This document shows, in pieces, positions 56,121 through 63,725 of a stretch of DNA of 64,000 nucleotides. Below the pieces are notes generated by a model. That model was not told the DNA's origin, searched no databases, and was given only the letters and a program-made list of their open reading frames with translations. The position numbers were made by a program, and so were the translations under genes. Numbering within the stretch: the stretch's first letter is position 1; each line of letters starts with the position of its first letter. The stretch is from Paraburkholderia ultramafica (GTDB lineage Bacteria > Pseudomonadota > Gammaproteobacteria > Burkholderiales > Burkholderiaceae): assembly GCF_902859915.1 (NCBI RefSeq), contig NZ_CADIKK010000016.1, positions 62,001-126,000 on the forward strand, read 5' to 3'.

Positions 56121-56354
56121 TCAACCGACTCGGCATCGGTCGCGTGCGCCGCGGTCTGCAAGGCTGCCTAGGGCTTGCCGCCCGTCCGTGCGGGCGGCAT
56201 CTTCAACCGGGAACGCTCTCTCACTGAACGCAATCACTTTAAATCCGGATCCCATCACTCGCGGCACGGTGATGCCCCAATGCCAGCCGCCGGCTTGCTC
56301 GAAGACATGCAATACAGGGGCGGCTGGAGTGTGTGAAGACTGAGAAGTCGTCAT
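56121..56354 (-). CDS. Small hypothetical protein
   Basis: A 77-aa cytosolic protein, ATG 56354 with GGGAGA upstream. The N-terminal half (HVFEQAGGWHWGITVPRVMG, SGFKVIAFSE) looks conserved and beta-rich; the C-terminal half is Arg/Ala-rich and may be altered by a downstream frameshift. No family is known. Confidence 0.5.
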   Translation of the reverse strand: MTTSQSSHTPAAPVLHVFEQAGGWHWGITVPRVMGSGFKVIAFSERAFPVEDAARTDGRQALGSLADRGARDRCRVG

Positions 56355-56372
56355 GTCACATTCTCCCGTCAT

Positions 56373-57049
56373 ATCTGAACTACGCGCGCCAGAGGGCCTG
56401 CGCTTCGCTTTCCAGTCTACACGTTTTGCTGCGTCGCAATATGCGACCGTGGCAAAAATGTCAGATCAATTAACGGTCACAATTCTGCAAAGTAGCTGCC
56501 TGCTACTCAGATGTGCGGTCATGACCTGACCAGCTTTTGACGGGCTCCCTGACGAGGCACGGGCTCATTTGTGCATCGGGCATCGGTGCCACACAACAGC
56601 GACAGTCTTGTGTTCCAGGTCACGTATGAAGGCGAAGTCACGCGACTGTCACGCTCCCTGACTACCGTGAATGTCAGTACGAGCACTCGTCACAGCGTCG
56701 GAATTGCACTCCCGATCCCTTGGATGGTGCCGGTATTTCTCACGCAAGTGCCGAATCGGCGTTGTGCGCAAAGACGCGTCCAGCATGGCAACTCGCACTG
56801 CAGCCGACGTTGATAGATCCAGCGCCTTCGCCGATCAATACGACCAGTTCGTGCGTATCTCTCGACCGAACTGCGCAAAGCTTCCGCCGCTATGCACAGC
56901 TTGCGGCCCTGCAGCCGGAAGAAGCCTGGCTGGATCTCAAGCTCAACGCACGCGGGTGCGTCATGCGCGAAGCGTGGGTCGGACAGGCGCGGGCGTTGCT
57001 TGATGACGCTGCGGCAAGGTGAGGCCAATGAACGCTGGAGGTGCCTACG
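56373..57049. other. Region before the pyruvate-kinase-like gene
   Basis: About 0.7 kb. A plus-strand frame ending at 57022 (RRYAQLAALQPEEAWLDLKL, REAWVGQARALLDDAAAR) stops 27 bp before the kinase start and may be a real tail of a lost or small gene, but no start or family is clear. The rest shows nothing. Confidence 0.35.
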
Positions 57050-58936
57050 ATGAGCGCCAGGCGCAGAACAGAAAGTGAGATTGCCTGGGCGGTTCGGCTC
57101 GCCCAGGCGAAACACGGCGTCGAGGAGTTGCGCCGCGCTGCCCTCGCAGCAGAGCAGGAGTTTAGCGCCGAGTTCCAGTCGACGGCGACCTCGATGCGCG
57201 AGAGTGCCATCAATCTCGTTCACTATCTCGCGGTACGGCGCCATGACGTGCGAGCCCTGCAGGACGAGCTGGCGCGCCTTGGACTCAGTTCCCTGGGACG
57301 CATGGAGGCGCACGTCATGGCCTCGCTTCAGGCAGTGCTGCGGGTACTCCACACGCTGCTGGGCGAACCGGTTCCCGTCGAAGTCGTCGAGGATCCGCCG
57401 ATCACGTTCGATACCGGCCCAGCGTTGCTCGCCGAGCACACAAATGCGATCCTGGGAACGGCGCCGCAAGGGCGCCAGACCCGGATCATGGTGACGATGC
57501 CCGGTGAGGCAGCCGACGACCCGGATCTGATTCGAAGTCTGGTCGAAGCCGGCATGGGAATCATGCGCATCAATTGCGCGCACGATTCGCCAACGACCTG
57601 GGAGCGGATGGTCAGGCATCTTCGCCACGCGGAGCGCGACCTGGACAAGCGTTGCCTGGTTTCGTTTGACCTCGCCGGTCCGAAGCTCCGCACCGGTCCG
57701 ATTGCACCGGGACCGGCCGTCGTCAAGTTGCGGCCGACCCGCAATCCAGTGGGACAGGTGACCGAACCCGCGCGTGTGCGACTGGTGGCGGACGGCAGTC
57801 AACCCGATGCGGACGATGCGATCCCCGTCGACGCTGCGCTCCTCGACAACGCTCAACCCGGTGATACCTTGGCGTTCGTTGATGCGCGCAATCGCAAGCG
57901 AGTGCTTCGCGTCACTGAAGTTCGTCCAGGCGAGTGTCTGTGCGAAACCGACAGACCGGCATATGTAGTGCCCGGAACGAGACTTACATTGCGGCGAGAG
58001 CAATCGTCGATCGCGCAGGGCGAAGTGGGCGCGCTGACGACGGTTGATCAGTGGATCGCGCTGCAGGTGGGCGATACCCTGGAGGTCGTGCACGGCGAGG
58101 CACCCGGTCGCGATGCAATCTACGACGACGACGGGCGGATCGCCGAACCGGCATTTATCTCGTGTGCGCTTGACGAAGTGTTCAGCGGCGTGCGCATCGG
58201 CGAACCGATCCTGTTTGACGATGGCAAGATCCGGGGTGTGATCTGTGGCGTCGCCGAAGACCGGCTACGGGTCGATATTACCGGGGCGGCCGGAGAAAGG
58301 GCGAAGCTCAGGTCCGAGAAGGGCATCAACCTGCCGGAATCGGAGCTCGCACTGCCAGCCTTGACGGTCAAGGACATCGAAGACCTGGCGTTCGTCGCGA
58401 ACCACGCAGACGCGGTGGCGATGTCGTTCGTACAGCAGCCGGGAGACATCGACGACCTGCTGCACGAGATTGGGAAGCTCAACGCAGTACAGCTCGGCAT
58501 CGTGCTCAAGATCGAAACGAAGACCGCGTTCACCCGGCTGCCGGACCTCTTGCTGAGCGCGATGCGACATCCTCCCATTGCCGTAATGATTGCCCGGGGC
58601 GATCTTGGCGTGGAAGTGGGCTTCGAGCGGCTGTCCGAAGTGCAGGAAGAGATCCTCTGGCTGTGCGAAGCGGCGCATGTGCCCGTCATATGGGCCACGC
58701 AGGTGCTCGAATCGCTGGCCAAGGGAGGGATGCCTTCACGCGCGGAGGTCAGCGATGCGGCGATGGGTAGCCGTGCCGAATGTGTGATGCTGAACAAAGG
58801 ACCTTACATTCTTGAAACACTTGGATTCCTTGCGGGTGTGCTGGAGCGGATTGAAGAGCACCATTACAAAAAAACCGCCCGCCTGCGCAAGTTGCAGGTG
58901 GCCAGCCGCGGCAATCAGCGTGCGCCGGATGCGTAG
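57050..58936 (+). CDS. Pyruvate-kinase-like protein with extra N-terminal helical domain
   Basis: A 628-aa protein. Residues 1-140 are a helical extension not found in ordinary pyruvate kinase. Residues 143-600 follow the kinase barrel: MRINCAHD (for RxNFSHG), SFDLAGPKLRTG (for DTKGPEIRTG), LPESELALPALTVKDIEDLA, IVLKIETKTAF near 486, IARGDLGVEVG near 513 and WATQVLESLAKGGMPSRAEV near 548. Lys and Glu of KIE, Asp of ARGDLG and the ATQ Thr are kept. The Lys of TKG is Ala, and MLSGETA is MLNKGPY. The C-terminal regulatory domain is absent. The start has GGAGG upstream. True pyruvate kinase activity is uncertain. Confidence 0.88.
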   Translation: MSARRRTESEIAWAVRLAQAKHGVEELRRAALAAEQEFSAEFQSTATSMRESAINLVHYLAVRRHDVRALQDELARLGLSSLGRMEAHVMASLQAVLRVLHTLLGEPVPVEVVEDPPITFDTGPALLAEHTNAILGTAPQGRQTRIMVTMPGEAADDPDLIRSLVEAGMGIMRINCAHDSPTTWERMVRHLRHAERDLDKRCLVSFDLAGPKLRTGPIAPGPAVVKLRPTRNPVGQVTEPARVRLVADGSQPDADDAIPVDAALLDNAQPGDTLAFVDARNRKRVLRVTEVRPGECLCETDRPAYVVPGTRLTLRREQSSIAQGEVGALTTVDQWIALQVGDTLEVVHGEAPGRDAIYDDDGRIAEPAFISCALDEVFSGVRIGEPILFDDGKIRGVICGVAEDRLRVDITGAAGERAKLRSEKGINLPESELALPALTVKDIEDLAFVANHADAVAMSFVQQPGDIDDLLHEIGKLNAVQLGIVLKIETKTAFTRLPDLLLSAMRHPPIAVMIARGDLGVEVGFERLSEVQEEILWLCEAAHVPVIWATQVLESLAKGGMPSRAEVSDAAMGSRAECVMLNKGPYILETLGFLAGVLERIEEHHYKKTARLRKLQVASRGNQRAPDA

Positions 58937-58989
58937 TCGTATGCCCGGCACGGGTCGCGTGCCGTCGCTCGTGAGAAGAGTGCGAGCCC

Positions 58990-59190
58990 TCAATGCGAAT
59001 CCTGTTTCCATCTCTGTAGATTGTCCCGGACACGGCGGGCCACGAGGACCGACAGGTAGTCCATGATTTGTGCGCCTTCGCTGTACTCTGCCCACGTCTC
59101 TGCGAACATTCTTGAGACCGTTTCCACGGGGGTATTGGTGTCGGTGGCGATCATCTTGACCATCTCATCGTCGACATTGGGCGTGGCCAT
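58990..59190 (-). CDS. DUF3562 family small protein
   Basis: A 66-aa cytosolic protein, ATG 59190 six bases after AGGAG. The sequence (DDEMVKMIATDTNTPVETVS, RMFAETWAEYSEGAQIMDYL, VARRVRDNLQ) matches the short helical DUF3562 family common in Burkholderia; function is unknown. Convergent with the pyruvate-kinase-like gene. Confidence 0.75.
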   Translation of the reverse strand: MATPNVDDEMVKMIATDTNTPVETVSRMFAETWAEYSEGAQIMDYLSVLVARRVRDNLQRWKQDSH

Positions 59191-59828
59191 AACGGACTCC
59201 TGGCTAACGTGAATGAACCTGACAGGGACAGATTCAATTACACAGGTTGCCCGACGCCTGAGCCAATTGAATCCCACTATCAAATCTTTGGCGCGAATGG
59301 ATCATCGGCTGGCCGGCCACGCCCCCTGCACCGTCACATGGACATCCTGGGACTGAATGCCGAGCTACCATACGGCTGACTTCTCCTTGCCACAAGGCAC
59401 GGAGAGCCGCTTATCGACCCTCCGGAAGGGAACGGTAGTAATCGGCCGCGTTCGGTTGTGGCGCCTTGGCGGCAACTGCGTCACTCGAACGTCTCCTTCA
59501 CCTTTGGAAGGCGCCCTTTCCTTCTGCGAAGTTGAATGGCCTGAGGGGGTCGCTTATTGCTCTTCGGGTAAGACCTTAGCCGCTGACGCTGCTATGCCGA
59601 AGCCAGGCGGTCGATACGAAGCTGATCGACGCGTGATGAGTTGCCACGCCGCGTCGGGTAATCGGCCCACGCGATCGCGCAAGCCGTGGCGCCGGCTTGA
59701 GGCTACGCTAGCGGATTGCTCGTGAGCCGCAAATCATCACTGGCCGCGCGGCACAACCGGACGACGTCTTTGCCGCCGCACACGCGCGAAGTCGCGTGCG
59801 GCGTCGGGCGCCATGCGCCCGTCGGTCT
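59191..59828. other. Gene-free stretch
   Basis: About 0.64 kb without a recognised gene. A plus-strand frame at 59357-59725 lacks family features and a good start. Nothing else is seen. Confidence 0.4.
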
Positions 59829-60149
59829 TTACAGATAGCTGCAGACGTAGTCGAGCGTTTCGATCACGTCGATGTCGAAGCGGCTCTTGCCGGGCACCGA
59901 GAACGACTCGCCCGCGCCATAGGTTTTCCACTCGTCACTGCCTTCCAGGCGGATGCGGCATTGGCCGGCCTGTACTTCCATGAGTTCCGGCGCGTCGGTG
60001 CCGAAGTTGAGCGCGCCGGGCAGGATCACGCCGAGCGTCCTGCGCGAGCCGTCGGCGAAGAGAACGGTGTGCGAGACACACTTGCCGTCGAAATAGATGT
60101 TGGCTCGTTTGATAACGGAAACCTGATCGAATTGCGTTGCGGCCGTCAT
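59829..60149 (-). CDS. ppnP: Pyrimidine/purine nucleoside phosphorylase (PpnP, UPF0345)
   Basis: A 106-aa cupin-fold enzyme that cleaves nucleosides with phosphate to free bases and ribose-1-phosphate. Family blocks: VSVIKRANIYFDGKCVSHTV, TLGVILPGALNFGTDAPELM and YGAGESFSVPGKSRFDIDV. ATG 60149 has AGGAAG upstream and gives the family length; a longer in-frame ATG at 60170 does not. It starts 17 bp after the end of the TMEM175-type gene. Confidence 0.93.
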   Translation of the reverse strand: MTAATQFDQVSVIKRANIYFDGKCVSHTVLFADGSRRTLGVILPGALNFGTDAPELMEVQAGQCRIRLEGSDEWKTYGAGESFSVPGKSRFDIDVIETLDYVCSYL

Positions 60150-60166
60150 GGCGGTCTTCCTCTGGG

Positions 60167-61081
60167 TCATCGTGAATGAATGAGTTGGCGCCGTGTAGCC
60201 GCAGCGGGCGGCGCACGATCTGCACGGGCCGCCTGCGCGGGATTTCGATCCGGCGCGAACCCGGCATCATACAGGGTGCCGGCGGCGCGAATCGCGGCCC
60301 TTCGTGCAGCGGCGCTGGTCGCCGGCGCGCCTGCGAACGCACGCATACTATATGCGGGAAGTTGTCGTGGCAACGCAAGGTAACCTGCTGGTTTGCTGCT
60401 CACGACCGGTTCGCGACGTAGTGATCGATTTGTGACCTTGAGCGGATTTGCCGCTGAAGATGGTCGAGTCTTCACAGCGGCAGCTGCTGAAGCACGGTCA
60501 CGACCGCTTAGCGGAGACATCTGGCCGAAGGTGAGCATCAGCGAGCCGCATATCACACCGAAGGCGACGCGCGGCGCGACGATTGCAACCAGCACGGCGA
60601 GTGCGAAGCCTGCAAGGACGACAAGTGACCGCGACCTCGCCGCGCGACGCATGCGCGTGGGAATCTGGCCGGCGTCCGCACTCGACAATATCCGGCCTTC
60701 GAAAACGTTGTAGGCAATGTCGATGCACACGAACAATCCCGCATAAAACACAACCGGGGCCGACGCGAGCTGTGTGCGCGCCACCCAGGTGGTGGCGAAG
60801 GGCAGTAGCGAGACCAGGAAGAGATGGATGAAGTTGATCCATATGAATCCCAGCGTCGGAGCACCTGCGAACCTCATCAGATGATGATGGTTGATCCAGA
60901 TAATGACGATGAACAGGTAGCTCACCGCATAGCTGACGGCCATGGGCCACAGAGGCCACAGGTCCGAGAATGCCGGCTGGTCTGGTGCCTTGAGTTCCAG
61001 CACCATGATGGTCACGATCACGGCGAAGACCGCGTCTGAAAATGCGGTCAGCCGTTCCGCGGTCAGCTTCACTTCATACAT
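60167..61081 (-). CDS. TMEM175-type potassium channel protein with frameshifted C-terminal tail
   Basis: The open frame is 304 aa. Residues 1-180 are a six-helix DUF1211/TMEM175 protein with the signature RLTAFSDAVFAVIVTIMVLE in helix 1, where Phe-Ser-Asp lines the K+ pore of this family. After residue 182 the tail turns Arg/Ala-rich and unlike the family. In the next frame the sequence reads HLRPDVSAKRS and stops at 60498, the kind of tail expected. A one-base deletion near 60531 would explain this. The membrane part is intact, so the channel may still work with about 120 foreign residues. Confidence 0.8.
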   Translation of the reverse strand: MYEVKLTAERLTAFSDAVFAVIVTIMVLELKAPDQPAFSDLWPLWPMAVSYAVSYLFIVIIWINHHHLMRFAGAPTLGFIWINFIHLFLVSLLPFATTWVARTQLASAPVVFYAGLFVCIDIAYNVFEGRILSSADAGQIPTRMRRAARSRSLVVLAGFALAVLVAIVAPRVAFGVICGSLMLTFGQMSPLSGRDRASAAAAVKTRPSSAANPLKVTNRSLRREPVVSSKPAGYLALPRQLPAYSMRAFAGAPATSAAARRAAIRAAGTLYDAGFAPDRNPAQAARADRAPPAAATRRQLIHSR

Positions 61082-61132
61082 AGCGTCCCCCTGCTCAGCA
61101 TAACGAAGAGCCGGTTTAGCGCCGTCGTCGCG

Positions 61133-61765
61133 TTAGCCGTTCTTCTGTTCCTTGAGCCGTTGCCGGTGAGCTGCGACCTTCGCGCGGTTGCCGCAGATCG
61201 CCATGCTGCACCATCGGCGCGCATGACCTCGCGTGTGATCGGCAAACATCAACGTGCACCGCGGACCTTCACACGCTTTCACATACGTGAAGTCTTCCTC
61301 GCACACCAGCTTCGCCAGCAATTCGGCGATAGGCATCAGCAACGACTCCGGCGATTTCCAGCGTCGATTTGCGCGAAATTCAAAGCTCGTCTCGCTGCCG
61401 GCGGTGCCCGCGGCGATTTCCCCATATTGCTCGTCGCGCTCGAGCAGCTGGTTCAGGGGCGCGAGATCACGCAGGTCTCGCGCGACCAGCGCCCGTCCCT
61501 TCCTTTTCTGGACAAAGCCCCTGAACCACTCGCGCAGCGAGCGCGCTTGCGCCGCAACGGCGTCGAGTTCGGCGGGTGTGGCCTGTGCCCGTACGGCCGC
61601 GAGTGCGTTGCGAGGCACCAGCCCGGCCTGTTCCAGCCAGGCCAGCAGACCCGCGCCATCGCTGATCCAGTCGACTTCCTCATCCACCGGCGTTGCAACC
61701 GAGTTCAGAAAATCCAGGCCGGGCGCGTCGGCCACAAATATCGGGGGAATTTGGCGGTAGTCCAT
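61133..61765 (-). CDS. CGNR zinc-finger (ABATE domain) transcriptional regulator
   Basis: A 210-aa regulator. The N-terminal ABATE domain (GLDFLNSVATPVDEEVDWIS, GAGLLAWLEQAGLVP) is followed at about residues 165-205 by the CGNR zinc finger, C-x4-C ... C-x4-CGNR (ACEGPRCTLMF, RRWCSMAICGNRAK). It is probably a DNA-binding repressor or activator. It is divergent from the hydrolase locus starting at 61941, with GTAAC repeats in between. Confidence 0.9.
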   Translation of the reverse strand: MDYRQIPPIFVADAPGLDFLNSVATPVDEEVDWISDGAGLLAWLEQAGLVPRNALAAVRAQATPAELDAVAAQARSLREWFRGFVQKRKGRALVARDLRDLAPLNQLLERDEQYGEIAAGTAGSETSFEFRANRRWKSPESLLMPIAELLAKLVCEEDFTYVKACEGPRCTLMFADHTRGHARRWCSMAICGNRAKVAAHRQRLKEQKNG

Positions 61766-61800
61766 CTTTCACCATGAAAGCAAAACAGGGTGAGGAAAGT

Positions 61801-61875
61801 GTAACCAGTAAAAATGAGGTTGACAAGTTACAGACCAAGTGAGTAACCTAAATATAAGGTCTAAGACGGTTACAG
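61801..61875. promoter_or_regulatory. 42-bp-period repeat with GTAACC/GTTACAG half-sites
   Basis: GTAACC at 61801 and GTTACAG at 61827, then GTAACC at 61843 and GTTACAG at 61869: two units offset by exactly 42 bp, each with the half-sites 26 bp apart in inverted orientation. The middle pair GTTAC-N11-GTAAC (61827-61847) is itself a dyad. The array fills the promoter between the CGNR regulator and the hydrolase genes and is a strong candidate for the regulator's binding region. Confidence 0.55.
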
Positions 61876-61940
61876 GTCGTGGTCGCAACAAATGCGCGCC
61901 GACTGCGGGAAGCGCTTACTTCTCTTCAAAGGAACGAGAC

Positions 61941-62395
61941 ATGTCTTTGAGCAACGTGAATGTGGTGCTGGTCCATGGCGCATGGGCGGATGGATCGAGG
62001 CCGACGTGTTCTATCGCGGCGCAGCGCATCCGCAAGCACCGCGGCTCGCACCCGACTCGCATGGCCTCATATGGCTGCCGGAAGACGCGTTCGCTTGCGC
62101 GTTTGCGCAACACGCGACGCCGCAGGAGTTGACGCTGCTCGCCGCGGTTCAGCGTCCGATCGCAGCGTGCTGCATTGGCGAAAAGGTCGGGCGACCGCTC
62201 TGGAGAGACAGGCCGAGCTGGTACCTCGTCGCCGAACAGGACCGGATGATCAGCCCCGACACTCAACATTTCATGGCACGCCGGATGGGCGCCGAACTGC
62301 ATGCGTGCCAGGTCGATCACTCGCCGATCATTACGGCCCCGGACACCGTGACAAACCTGATCGTCAAAGCGGCGCAAGCGGTGTCGGCTCGTTGA
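61941..62395 (+). pseudogene. Alpha/beta hydrolase with internal deletion and frame change
   Basis: ATG 61941 (after GGAACGAGAC) begins SNVNVVLVHGAWADGS, the N-terminus of a small EstC-like hydrolase with its oxyanion HGAW motif. Near 61995 the frame changes, and the C-terminal half follows (GLIWLPEDAFACAFAQHATP, SWYLVAEQDRMISPDTQHFM, CQVDHSPIITAPDTV) with the acid and His motifs. The middle with the nucleophile Ser is deleted. It is non-functional. Confidence 0.82.
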
Positions 62396-62482
62396 AGAGG
62401 CCGACGGTGTTGTTGTTCATGCAATCAGTCACACGGCGCGTTTCGTTAGCCGCTTAATCCTGTTCATCTGTGGAGGAAAACC

Positions 62483-63337
62483 ATGTCGTCCATTTCCTAT
62501 GGCCATGCCGACGTCGACGGTTTCAAGGTGTTTTATCGCGAAGCCGGTCGTGCCGGCGCGCCGAAGCTGCTGCTCCTGCACGGCTTTCCGAGCTCGAGCC
62601 ATATGTTTCGCGATCTGATTCCGAAGCTCGCCGACCGGTCTCATATCGTCGCGCCGGATCTGCCCGGCTTCGGACAGTCGGACATGCCGCCTCGGGACCG
62701 CTTTGCCTATACGTTCGACAACATCGCCAGCGTGATCGATCGTTTTACTGAAGTGATCGGTTTCGATCGCTTTGCGGTGTACGTATTCGACTACGGTGCG
62801 CCGACGGGTTTCCGGCTTGCGCTCAAGCATCCCGAGCGGATCACGGCGCTGATTTCGCAGAACGGCAACGCTTATGAGGAAGGCTTGAGCGACGGCTGGA
62901 ATCCGATCCGCGCGTATTGGCAAGAGCCCTCTAGCGCCAATCGCGAAGCGCTTCGCGCGATGCTTACGCACGAGACGACGGTCTGGCAGTACACGCATGG
63001 CGTTCGCGATACGGCTGCCGTGTCGCCGGACGGCTACTCGCTCGACGACTTCTATCTGAGCCGGCCGGGTGCGGACGAGATTCAGCTCGATCTGTTCGGG
63101 GACTACCGAAGCAACGTCGCGCTGTATCCGTCGTTCCAGCAGTATTTCCGTACCCATCAGCCGCGGTTTCTCGCTGTGTGGGGAAAGAATGATCCGTTCT
63201 TTCTGCCCCCGGGCGCCGAGGCATTCAAGCGCGACATACCGGGCGCGGACGTGCGCTTCTTCGATACCGGCCATTTCGCGCTGGAGACGCACGCGGATGA
63301 GATTGCGGCGGCCATTGCGGATTTCCTGAATCGCTGA
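62483..63337 (+). CDS. Alpha/beta hydrolase with Asp nucleophile, haloalkane/fluoroacetate dehalogenase-like
   Basis: A 284-aa enzyme. Oxyanion motif LLHGFPSSSHMF at residues 32-42. The nucleophile elbow is VFDYGAP with D103 where esterases have Ser, as in haloalkane dehalogenases, fluoroacetate dehalogenases and epoxide hydrolases. The acid is D237 (WGKNDPFF) and the His is H264 (DTGHFALE). It may hydrolyse a C-halogen or epoxide bond. The ATG follows GTGGAGGAAAACC. It is the intact gene of the CGNR-controlled locus, 87 bp after the broken hydrolase. Confidence 0.9.
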   Translation: MSSISYGHADVDGFKVFYREAGRAGAPKLLLLHGFPSSSHMFRDLIPKLADRSHIVAPDLPGFGQSDMPPRDRFAYTFDNIASVIDRFTEVIGFDRFAVYVFDYGAPTGFRLALKHPERITALISQNGNAYEEGLSDGWNPIRAYWQEPSSANREALRAMLTHETTVWQYTHGVRDTAAVSPDGYSLDDFYLSRPGADEIQLDLFGDYRSNVALYPSFQQYFRTHQPRFLAVWGKNDPFFLPPGAEAFKRDIPGADVRFFDTGHFALETHADEIAAAIADFLNR

Positions 63338-63396
63338 GCCGCGTATGCGATTGGTCCGCATGGACAAGCGTGTCATCCGTTCATAGCAGTGCAGTC

Positions 63397-63697
63397 ATGC
63401 GGGCAATCGTGCTCGAAAAGTTCGGCCTGGTCGTCGGTCGTACTTGTCGCCCGCATTCGGGAAAACCTTGAACAGGTTGCCATCGACGTCGAGAAAGCCA
63501 GTGCCAGGTCTCTCGTGATCGAAGTCGACCTCGCTCACCCCGACGCCGCGCAGCAAGTTGTCGACCAGACACTCGCCGCGTTCGGGCAGATCGACGCATT
63601 GCTCAACATCGCGGGCGCAGTGCCGCAGATCGACGTGTTCGACATGACCGACGAGCGCGCGACGCGCTCGGGATCTCCCTGTGCACCGCTGCGATAA
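63397..63697 (+). pseudogene. Out-of-frame fusion: zinc/quinone oxidoreductase start joined to SDR fragment
   Basis: ATG 63397 begins MRAIVLEKFG, the usual N-terminus of MDR/quinone-oxidoreductase proteins. Within 13 codons the sequence switches to an SDR piece in another frame (VVLVARIRENLEQVAIDVEK, AFGQIDALLNIAGAVPQIDV, FDMTDE), covering only the second beta-alpha unit to the NAG-type motif. Both source genes are otherwise missing. It is another deletion join. Confidence 0.75.
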
Positions 63698-63725
63698 GGA
63701 CCGGCAATGAGGATGAGCTGCGGTG

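Noticed and set aside
56160..56195. GC-rich hairpin GCCGCCCG/CGGGCGGC
   Set aside because: No T tract on either strand and it lies inside the 3' end of a small ORF; not called a terminator.
59357..59725. 122-codon plus-strand frame
   Set aside because: No ribosome binding site or family features; composition like other intergenic shadow frames.
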